DNA of 64,000 nt from JAZKDW01 sp040387375 (lineage in GTDB: Bacteria; Pseudomonadota; Gammaproteobacteria; Burkholderiales; Burkholderiaceae_D): the NCBI GenBank assembly GCA_040387375.1, contig JAZKDW010000056.1:1-64000 (forward strand), read 5' to 3'. Position numbers and translations under genes: made by a program. Under the pieces are notes generated by a model that saw only the letters and a program-made list of their open reading frames with translations, had not been told where the DNA came from and searched no databases. Shown here piece after piece: positions 17,276-24,376 of the stretch (positions are counted from its first letter, which is position 1; each line of letters opens with the position of its first letter).

Positions 17276-18130
17276 TCAAGCCGGCACCAGTGTGCCATTC
17301 AACCCGAGCTTTCCGAGTTTTTCACGCGTTTTATCCGCCTCTTCCTTGCTGGCGAACGGGCCAATGCGAATGCGGATGCGTTCGCCTGATTCAGTTGCCA
17401 CTTTCTGCGTATAGGATTTGATGCCTGCGGTTTTCAGCTTGCTTTGCAATTCATTGACCTTGCTTTGCGTCGCCAGCGCCGCTACCTGCAGCACAAATTT
17501 TCCGCTCGGTTTATCTTTGTCAGCCTGCGCTTTCACGGTGTCCGGCCTGGCGGCGGACTTGTTATCCTGAATGGCGGGCGCCCGTGCGGCATCCACTGTT
17601 TTTTCCGCTTGCTTCGGAGCTGTGCTTACTTTGGCTTCCGATTCGATTACCGGTGCCGGCGCGGTCTTTGGCTCTGTCTGGACCGTTGTTATCCCGGTGG
17701 ATTGCGCAGCTGCGGCTGAGGTAGCGGGCAACTGAATCTCTTCTTCATCCTTGTCAAGAGCCGCCGCGACCGGCGCCTTGTTGACAGCGGCGGTGCCCTG
17801 CCGGCTTGGTGCGGATTGAGGATTGGCCGGCTTTTCCTTGGCTGGAATCTGAATTGCAATATCGTCCGCCAATGGCTTGGGCTCGGAATCGAGGATCATT
17901 GGCAGTCCAATGATTGCCGCCAATACCAGCGCCACTGCGCCAACCAGACGCCGACGCGCGCGTTTTTTTTCTGGCAAGACCGGGTCCACAGGCTCATTGG
18001 CCTCGTTGGCCTTCTTGCGTTTGGTCCGACCACGCGTTGTACTCGGCTTCTCTTCTGCGCGCGTATAAAATTTTCCATCGCCAGAAGAGGAGTCCTGCTT
18101 GTTTTTACGGAATAACGAGAACAAGCTCAT
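17276..18130 (-). CDS. SPOR-domain protein (DedD-like)
   Basis: Bitopic protein of 284 residues. A basic cytoplasmic head (TRGRTKRKKA) is followed by one membrane helix (LVGAVALVLAAIIGLPMILD, near residues 62-81), a long Ala/Pro/Lys-rich periplasmic linker, and a C-terminal SPOR domain (FVLQVAALATQSKVNELQSKLK ... IRIGPFASKEEADKTREKL) that binds denuded peptidoglycan at division sites. DedD-like by architecture and by its place between folC and cvpA. I leave the symbol empty because homology to E. coli DedD is mainly architectural. Confidence 0.85.
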   Translation of the reverse strand: MSLFSLFRKNKQDSSSGDGKFYTRAEEKPSTTRGRTKRKKANEANEPVDPVLPEKKRARRRLVGAVALVLAAIIGLPMILDSEPKPLADDIAIQIPAKEKPANPQSAPSRQGTAAVNKAPVAAALDKDEEEIQLPATSAAAAQSTGITTVQTEPKTAPAPVIESEAKVSTAPKQAEKTVDAARAPAIQDNKSAARPDTVKAQADKDKPSGKFVLQVAALATQSKVNELQSKLKTAGIKSYTQKVATESGERIRIRIGPFASKEEADKTREKLGKLGLNGTLVPA

Positions 18131-18148
18131 GCGGTTTTTATCAATTTA

Positions 18149-19462
18149 TCAGTGAAGGTCGGAGCTGGCTTCGGGCTTTTTGGCATTCATCACGCCGGCG
18201 ACGGTAAGGAAGGATCCGAAAACCGCAATTCTATCATTCTCGCCAGCTCGACTTTGTGCATTTAAGAAAGCAATTTCAGGAGAGCTGAAGCTTTGGATGG
18301 TGCGCTCGGCATTCGGTTCATTTTGCGGCACGATTCCCGCATCCAGCAACTTCTGCGTGAGTTGTGCCGCGGTTGCCGCGCGCGGCAAGGGTAAATCGGT
18401 GACATACCAGTGATCGACATGCTCCTTCAGCTGTGCAATTACGCCGTCGATATCCTTGTCCTGCATGGCGCCGAAGACAGCGTAGGTGTATGGATGAAAT
18501 CCCATATTTTCCAAATTCCGGGCCAGCGTGGCGGCCGCATGCGGATTATGCGCAACATCGAGAATGACGGTTGGACGCCCCGGCAATACCTGGAATCGTC
18601 CCGGCAGGTCAACCATTACCAGGCCGCTGCGTACTTCCTGTGCGCTGACCGGCAGCGCCAGGCGCAGCACTTCAAGTGCAGCCAGTACCGCGGCCGCGTT
18701 CAACAACTGGTTTGCCCCGCGCAGGCTGGGATAGCCCAGCGCATTGCGGCGCTGCTCGCGGCCGCCGTAGTTCCACTGCTGCTTGTCGCCCGAGTAATTG
18801 AAGTCGCGCCCCAGTAACCATAAGTCAGCGCCGATTACATCCGCATGCGCGATCAATGACCTGGGTGGTATCGGATCGCTGCAGATCGCGGCCCTGCCCG
18901 CGCGAAAAATGCCCGCTTTTTCAAAGCCGATCTTTTCGCGGGTGTCGCCCAGATAATCGGTGTGATCAATATCGACACTGGTGACGATGGCGACATCGGC
19001 GTCGATCACATTCACTGCGTCCAGCCTGCCTCCCAATCCGACCTCCAGAATGACTGCGTCGAGTTTTGCCTGCGCAAACAGCTGCAGCACGGCGAGTGTC
19101 GTGAATTCAAAATAGGTCAGCGATACGTTCCCGCGTTGGGACTCGACGATGGAAAAGCTTGCGACCAGATCGTCATCGGCAACCGGCTCTCCGCTTATCC
19201 GCGCACGTTCGTTGAAATGCAGCAGATGCGGCGACGTGTACAAACCGACACGATATCCGGCCTGTAGCAGGATCGACTCAAGCATTGCGCACGTTGACCC
19301 CTTGCCATTGGTGCCACCGACAATAATGACCGGACAACTGAACTCGATGCCAAGACGTTCCCTGACTGCGGCCACGCGCTCAAGACCCATGTCGATCGCC
19401 TTGGGATGCATGGCTTCGAGAGCGGCTAGCCAGTCAGCCAGTGTGGTCGGTTGATTTTGCAT
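18149..19462 (-). CDS. folC: Bifunctional dihydrofolate/folylpolyglutamate synthase FolC
   Basis: Adds glutamate to dihydropteroate and to tetrahydrofolates. 437 residues, normal length. P-loop VGGTNGKGSTCAMLE near residues 47-61, VTSVDIDHTDYLG for Mg/ATP contacts, and the C-terminal ligase domain with DVAHNPHAAATLARNL and FGAMQDKDIDGV. It follows accD, separated by a bidirectional terminator, and precedes the dedD-like gene by 18 bases. Confidence 0.96.
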   Translation of the reverse strand: MQNQPTTLADWLAALEAMHPKAIDMGLERVAAVRERLGIEFSCPVIIVGGTNGKGSTCAMLESILLQAGYRVGLYTSPHLLHFNERARISGEPVADDDLVASFSIVESQRGNVSLTYFEFTTLAVLQLFAQAKLDAVILEVGLGGRLDAVNVIDADVAIVTSVDIDHTDYLGDTREKIGFEKAGIFRAGRAAICSDPIPPRSLIAHADVIGADLWLLGRDFNYSGDKQQWNYGGREQRRNALGYPSLRGANQLLNAAAVLAALEVLRLALPVSAQEVRSGLVMVDLPGRFQVLPGRPTVILDVAHNPHAAATLARNLENMGFHPYTYAVFGAMQDKDIDGVIAQLKEHVDHWYVTDLPLPRAATAAQLTQKLLDAGIVPQNEPNAERTIQSFSSPEIAFLNAQSRAGENDRIAVFGSFLTVAGVMNAKKPEASSDLH

Positions 19463-19495
19463 TGTTCACGTATATGGGGGAGTGTTTTGAAATTA

Positions 19496-19528
19496 AAAAG
19501 CCCGGATCTGCTGGAGATCCGGGCTTTT
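19496..19528. terminator. Bidirectional terminator between accD and folC
   Basis: A perfect 14-bp inverted repeat (AAAAGCCCGGATCT at 19496-19509, its complement at 19515-19528) with a 5-base loop and T runs on both strands. On the minus strand it lies 18 bases past the accD stop and 34 bases before the folC start, so folC must be read by read-through or from a promoter close to its start. Confidence 0.8.
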
Positions 19529-19546
19529 CCAGAAATTGCGCGCCAA

Positions 19547-20419
19547 TCAGGCCACGACTTCGACTGCCTGGTTTTGTAACAGTGCGAGCAGACGAGCAAT
19601 TTCTTCACGCATTTTGCGGCGATCAACGATCATGTCAACAGCCCCTTTTTGTAACAGGAACTCGGCACGCTGAAAACCTTCGGGCAGTTTTTCGCGGACG
19701 GTATTCTCGATCACGCGCGGCCCGGCAAAGCCAATCAGAGCCTTCGGCTCAGCGATCACTACGTCACCCAGAAAGGCGAATGAGGCGGATACACCGCCCA
19801 TCGTGGGATCGGTCAGCACCGAAATATAAGGTAGTTTTTTTTCCGACAGTTTGGTCAGCATCGCCGTCGTCTTGGCCATTTGCATTAACGACAACAGGCC
19901 TTCCTGCATGCGTGCGCCGCCGGTCGCGGTGATGCAAATGAACGGCACCTTTTGTTCCAGTGCGATTTGCGCGCCGCGCACAAAACGCTCCCCGACTACC
20001 GAGCCCATAGAGCCACCCATGAACTCGAACTCGAAGCAGGCGACAACCACCGGCAGGGACATGATCGAACCGCCCAGCACAATCAGGGCGTCCGTTTCGC
20101 CGGTCGCTTCCATTGCCGCTTTCAGGCGATCCGGATATTTTTTGCTGTCCTTGAACTTGAGAGTGTCGACAGGCAGCGTTTCCTGCCCGATTTCATAACG
20201 CCCTTCGCTATCGAGCAGGGCATCCAGCCGATCCCGTGCGCGGATGCGCAGGTGATGATCGCATTTGGGACAAACATGGATATTTGATTCAAGATCGGTG
20301 CGGTATAACACCGCCTCACAGGATGGGCATTTTACCCACAAGCCTTCCGGCACCGACTTGCGTGTGGCGGACGCGGAGCGCTGGATACGCGGAGGAAGCA
20401 GTTTTTCTAGCCAGCTCAT
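19547..20419 (-). CDS. accD: Acetyl-CoA carboxylase carboxyltransferase subunit beta AccD
   Basis: Transfers the carboxyl group from biotin to acetyl-CoA, with AccA, in the first step of fatty acid synthesis. 290 residues from ATG 20419 (MSWLEKLLPPRIQRS); an in-frame ATG at 20500 is unsupported. The N-terminal C4 zinc ribbon is CPSC...CPKC near residues 31-53. The crotonase-type core has GGARMQEGLLSLMQMAKT. The trpA-accD-folC order is usual for Burkholderiales. Intact. Confidence 0.96.
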   Translation of the reverse strand: MSWLEKLLPPRIQRSASATRKSVPEGLWVKCPSCEAVLYRTDLESNIHVCPKCDHHLRIRARDRLDALLDSEGRYEIGQETLPVDTLKFKDSKKYPDRLKAAMEATGETDALIVLGGSIMSLPVVVACFEFEFMGGSMGSVVGERFVRGAQIALEQKVPFICITATGGARMQEGLLSLMQMAKTTAMLTKLSEKKLPYISVLTDPTMGGVSASFAFLGDVVIAEPKALIGFAGPRVIENTVREKLPEGFQRAEFLLQKGAVDMIVDRRKMREEIARLLALLQNQAVEVVA

Positions 20420-20564
20420 GGTGACCTCTTCAGATTTCTTAACTTGCGGATTATTCAACCTGGCGCATTGTACCGTTCGTATTGCAGTGCGCCAAGTCAA
20501 GCCCTCGAGGGCCTAATATTACACGGGTGTTGGCACGCGCCGATATCATTTGAATAATGAATTT

Positions 20565-21362
20565 TTATTCGTCGATCGCCTTGCGTATTTCACTGAGGAA
20601 TTTTTGTACCGCTGCTACGGCCTGTTCGGGAGGCGTATTTTCCAGTTCCTGGATAATGCGGCTACCGATCACAATGGCATCCGACACCGAGGCGACAGCC
20701 TTGGCGGTCGCCGCATCCCGAATGCCGAAACCCACGCCGATCGGCAGTTTCACATATTTGCGAATTGCCGCAATACGCTGCGCAACTTCTTCCGTATCAA
20801 TATTGCCAGACCCGGTCACGCCTTTCAGCGATACGTAATAACTGAAGCCGCTGCCGACCCTGGCGACCTGGGCAATTCTTTCGTCCGTTGAGGTTGGCGC
20901 CAGCAGGAAAATCGTGTCCATGTCGTTTGCCTTCATCGACAGCGCAAATTCTTCACACTCTTCCGGCGGATAATCGACCACGATGGTGCCGTCAACACCG
21001 GCATCTTTCGCGGCCTGGATGAAAGCCTGCTGCCCCATATGTTCAATGGGATTGGCGTAGCCCATCAGGACGACCGGGGTAGACTTGTTCGATGTGCGAA
21101 ACTCCCGCACAAAACCAAGCACATCCCTGATGCCGACGCCGAACTTCAGCGCGCGCTCGCAGGCACGCTGAATCACCGGCCCTTCCGCCATCGGATCCGA
21201 AAATGGCACGCCCAGCTCAATGATATCGGCGCCGCCGGCTACCAGCGCGTGCATCAGCGGCACCGTCAGTTCCGGATGCGGATCGCCGGCGGTAATGAAA
21301 GTGATCAGGCCTTTTTTATGCCGAGCCGCCAGCGCGGCCAGTGTGGGTGCGATTCTAGACAT
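20565..21362 (-). CDS. trpA: Tryptophan synthase alpha chain TrpA (D60E variant)
   Basis: Cleaves indole-3-glycerol phosphate to indole, which passes to TrpB. 265 residues. The catalytic Glu49 is present (IIE49LGVPFSDP). The second catalytic acid, Asp60 in the well-studied Salmonella enzyme, is Glu here (PMAE60GPVIQ); numbering matches without gaps. The phosphate-binding VGFGIRDA loop is intact. No frameshift is seen. The start at 21362 lacks a clear Shine-Dalgarno. It lies 138 bases after trpB in a gap where I see no gene. Confidence 0.95.
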   Translation of the reverse strand: MSRIAPTLAALAARHKKGLITFITAGDPHPELTVPLMHALVAGGADIIELGVPFSDPMAEGPVIQRACERALKFGVGIRDVLGFVREFRTSNKSTPVVLMGYANPIEHMGQQAFIQAAKDAGVDGTIVVDYPPEECEEFALSMKANDMDTIFLLAPTSTDERIAQVARVGSGFSYYVSLKGVTGSGNIDTEEVAQRIAAIRKYVKLPIGVGFGIRDAATAKAVASVSDAIVIGSRIIQELENTPPEQAVAAVQKFLSEIRKAIDE

Positions 21363-21500
21363 TATGCAGGTCGTTATTCTTTTAAGTGGTCGGAATGCTG
21401 ATCGAAATCCTTGGTCGTCCGGTGCGGCACGACAAGAAAGTCCGGGTATGTTCCTGCTGTTTGCGTTTGCAAGATGCCAAGTGACGCCTCGAGGGAAAAA

Positions 21501-22769
21501 TCACATCTTCCTTTTCGTTTGTTCGGCGACCGTGTGCATATCCTTGTCGCCGCGACCCGAGAGATTGACCAGTATCGTTTTATCCTTGGGTAGCGTCGCT
21601 GCAAACTTGGCGGCATAGGCTAAAGCATGACTCGATTCCAGTGCGGGAATAATGCCCTCGATGCGGCAGCATTTGTGAAATGCGTCGATCGCCTCGTCAT
21701 CGGTGACGGATACATATTGCGCACGTGCGGAATCTTTCAGCCATGCGTGTTCCGGCCCTACTCCGGGATAATCCAGTCCGGCGGAAACGGAATGGGTTTC
21801 AATGATCTGGCCATTGGCGTCTTGCAGCAGATAGGTACGATTGCCGTGCAGGACACCAGGTGAACCGGCCAGCAGCGCGGCCGCGTGCTTGCCACTCTGG
21901 AGTCCTTCTCCAGCCGCTTCAACACCAATCAGCTGCACATTCTTGTGGTCGATATACGGGTAAAAAATACCCATGGCGTTTGATCCGCCGCCGATGCATG
22001 CCATGACATAGTCTGGCTGGCGCCCTGTCATTTCCGGCATCTGCACCAGGCACTCTTCGCCAATGACGGACTGGAAATCGCGCACCATCATCGGGTAAGG
22101 ATGCGGTCCGGCGACGGTGCCGATGATGTAGAACGTATCTTCAACGTTGGTAACCCAGTCCCGCATCGCCTCATTGAGCGCATCCTTGAGGGTCCTGGAT
22201 CCTGATTCGACTGGCACGACTTTGGCGCCGAGCAGTTCCATGCGATACAGGTTCTGCACCTGCCGTCTGGTGTCTTCACTGCCCATGTAGATGACACATT
22301 CCAGGCCGAAGCGCGCGCAGATGGTCGCCGTCGCGACGCCATGCTGGCCAGCGCCTGTTTCAGCGATCACCCGCGGCTTGCCCATGCGTTTGGCGAGCAG
22401 CGCCTGGCCGATCACGTTGTTGATCTTGTGCGCGCCGGTGTGATTCAAATCCTCGCGCTTGAAATAAATTTGCGCGCCGCCCATCATTTCAGACCAGCGT
22501 TTGGCGTGATAAATCGGGCTGGGGCGCCCGACAAAATGTTTCAGCTCGCTGCGGAATTCGGCGACAAACTCGGGATCGTTCCTGTAGCGTGCGTAGCCTT
22601 CCCTCAACTCGGCAAGGGCATGGGTCAGCGTCTCGGCGACAAAGCTGCCGCCGTATTGACCGAAATGCCCCCTGGCGTCGGGCAGGTTGTATGGCGCTGT
22701 CTGCGTCAACGCAGATGTCGTGATCGGTTGACGCTCAGCGTCATTTCCGAGCGGGTCAAGATTTTTCAT
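21501..22769 (-). CDS. trpB: Tryptophan synthase beta chain TrpB
   Basis: PLP enzyme that condenses indole with serine. 422 residues with a slightly long N-terminal extension. The PLP lysine is in REDLNHTGAHKINN, the phosphate loop is GGGSNAMG, and the C-terminal LSGRGDKD is intact. It follows trpF by 24 bases and precedes trpA, the standard trpFBA arrangement of betaproteobacteria. A start slightly downstream cannot be excluded because the first 25 residues are not conserved. Confidence 0.97.
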   Translation of the reverse strand: MKNLDPLGNDAERQPITTSALTQTAPYNLPDARGHFGQYGGSFVAETLTHALAELREGYARYRNDPEFVAEFRSELKHFVGRPSPIYHAKRWSEMMGGAQIYFKREDLNHTGAHKINNVIGQALLAKRMGKPRVIAETGAGQHGVATATICARFGLECVIYMGSEDTRRQVQNLYRMELLGAKVVPVESGSRTLKDALNEAMRDWVTNVEDTFYIIGTVAGPHPYPMMVRDFQSVIGEECLVQMPEMTGRQPDYVMACIGGGSNAMGIFYPYIDHKNVQLIGVEAAGEGLQSGKHAAALLAGSPGVLHGNRTYLLQDANGQIIETHSVSAGLDYPGVGPEHAWLKDSARAQYVSVTDDEAIDAFHKCCRIEGIIPALESSHALAYAAKFAATLPKDKTILVNLSGRGDKDMHTVAEQTKRKM

Positions 22770-22793
22770 GGCTGTTTTCTTTGCAGTTCTGCT

Positions 22794-23474
22794 TTAATGG
22801 GGGTCCGTCGAATCTGCCAGACGCACGGCGTCCATGAAGGCATGTATTTTGACGGCATCCTTGATTCCCTTTGCGTGTTCGATGCCGCTGCTGATATCGA
22901 CGGCGTAGGGGCGCACGCGAATGACTGCGTCAGTCGCGTTTTGTACGCTCAAGCCACCACTTAAAACGACCCGAGGCGCGAGTTCTTCTGGAATGAGAGA
23001 CCAATCAAAAACCTTTCCACTGCCGCCATAACCGTCGGCCCATGTATCCAGCAAAAGACCGGAAAACAATCTGCTGGCGGTACGATATTCATTATCACAT
23101 TTTAACAAATCGGCGCCGCTCATGTCCGGCCTGACCCGAAGCGCGCGCGTGAATGGCCGGTTGACTGCTTCAGCTATCGCACAACACTGCTCAAGCGTTT
23201 CGTCACCATGAAACTGCAATAGCGAAATCGGGGCCTGCGCGACCACTTCCGCCACCTGTGCCGGCGTCGCGTTGACGAACAGCCCGACCGTTGTCACAAA
23301 TGGCGGCACGAGGCGCAGGAGCCCTGCTGCGGCTTGCGGCGCCACGTAACGCGGGCTCCCGGCGTAAAACACGAAGCCGATGGCGTCAGCGCCCGCGGCA
23401 ACGGCGATTTGTACATCTTCGGCGCGCGTCAGTCCGCACAATTTGATTCGGGTACGTTGTTGTGTCGGCTGCAT
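22794..23474 (-). CDS. trpF: Phosphoribosylanthranilate isomerase TrpF
   Basis: Isomerises phosphoribosylanthranilate in tryptophan synthesis. 226 residues, (beta/alpha)8 barrel. The catalytic Cys is in IKLCGLTRAEDV and the catalytic Asp in LLDTWADGYGGSGKVFDW. The C-terminal phosphate-binding motif LSGGLSVQNATDA and the VDISSGIEHAKGIKD end are present. Placed between truA and trpB with 21 and 24 base gaps, so probably co-transcribed. Confidence 0.96.
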   Translation of the reverse strand: MQPTQQRTRIKLCGLTRAEDVQIAVAAGADAIGFVFYAGSPRYVAPQAAAGLLRLVPPFVTTVGLFVNATPAQVAEVVAQAPISLLQFHGDETLEQCCAIAEAVNRPFTRALRVRPDMSGADLLKCDNEYRTASRLFSGLLLDTWADGYGGSGKVFDWSLIPEELAPRVVLSGGLSVQNATDAVIRVRPYAVDISSGIEHAKGIKDAVKIHAFMDAVRLADSTDPH

Positions 23475-23495
23475 TTATCGATGCTCAATGAAAGG

Positions 23496-24296
23496 TTAAA
23501 CGGCCCAGGTCACGAGAGTCCGCTCTTCCTGTGGTAACCGCCATTTGCTATCGTAGTCGATTTTTGCGAGGTACAAGCCGTCAGGCATGAATGTCGGCGC
23601 CGTATGGCTGCGATTGCGGCCGTCGAGCAGATCCTTCAGCCATTCAGGCGGCTTGCTGCCGTTTCCCACGGCAACCAGGGATCCCATGATATTGCGTACC
23701 ATGTGATGCAGGAAGGCGTTTGCACGCAAGGTAAAAATCAGCGTGTCGCCGCGGCGCTCGATAGCAATTTCATGCATGGTCCGGACCGGCGATTTTGCCT
23801 GGCACTCGACCGAGCGAAACGCGGAAAAATCATGCGTGCCCAGCAGGTGCCCCGCTGCAATGCGCATGGGCTCAAGCGCCAGCGGACGAAACACCCACCC
23901 GGCCTTGCCCAACAAAAGAGGCGAACGAACGGGATTGTTATACAGAAGATATTGATAAGTACGCGCTGTCGCACTGAAGCGCGCGTGAAAACCAGCGGCC
24001 CCATCAGGCGCCGTTTCACATGCCCAGCGTACTGCAATCGAGGGCGGCAGAAAGGTATTGACTCCACGTACCCAGGAAAACGCTTCGCGACTGATATCCG
24101 TGTCGAAATGGACCACCTGCTCGAGCGCATGGACACCGGCATCCGTACGGCCGGCACAAATCGTTGAAATGTCGCGCTGCGCAAATTTATACAATGCTGC
24201 CTGCAAACGATCCTGCACTGTCTTGCCGCTTGCCTGCGTTTGCCAGCCTTGCCAAGGCGTTCCGTCGTATTGAATACCAAGAACAATGCGCTTCAA
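23496..24296 (-). CDS. truA: tRNA pseudouridine(38-40) synthase TruA
   Basis: Makes pseudouridine at positions 38-40 of tRNA anticodon arms. 266 residues. The catalytic Asp is in CAGRTDAGVHALEQVVHF, and the start MKRIVLGIQYDGTPWQGWQ is typical. Also present are the FRSVECQAKSPVRTMHEI and HHMVRNIMGSLVAVG segments. It starts about 30 bases after the fimV terminator, so its promoter must overlap that short gap or read-through must occur. Confidence 0.96.
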   Translation of the reverse strand: MKRIVLGIQYDGTPWQGWQTQASGKTVQDRLQAALYKFAQRDISTICAGRTDAGVHALEQVVHFDTDISREAFSWVRGVNTFLPPSIAVRWACETAPDGAAGFHARFSATARTYQYLLYNNPVRSPLLLGKAGWVFRPLALEPMRIAAGHLLGTHDFSAFRSVECQAKSPVRTMHEIAIERRGDTLIFTLRANAFLHHMVRNIMGSLVAVGNGSKPPEWLKDLLDGRNRSHTAPTFMPDGLYLAKIDYDSKWRLPQEERTLVTWAV

Positions 24297-24327
24297 TTCG
24301 AATCCAGTGATGAAGGGAGTTTTACAT

Positions 24328-24364
24328 GAAAAACGGGCGCGAGCATGGCCCCGCGCCCGTTTTC
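24328..24364 (-). terminator. fimV terminator
   Basis: A perfect 12-bp inverted repeat (AAAACGGGCGCG at 24330-24341, complement at 24352-24363), 10-base loop, ending in five T on the minus strand. It lies just after the fimV stop at 24377. Confidence 0.8.
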
Positions 24365-24376
24365 AATAGGCGATTT

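Noticed and set aside
20461..20494. Attenuator or operator before accD (TGGCGCA/TGCGCCA inverted repeat)
   Set aside because: Only a 7-bp stem with a 20-base loop and no T tract or leader peptide; too weak to call.
21363..21500. Extra gene between trpB and trpA (a methyltransferase gene occurs there in some relatives)
   Set aside because: Only 138 bases and no open frame with support; overlapping frames are shadows of trpB.
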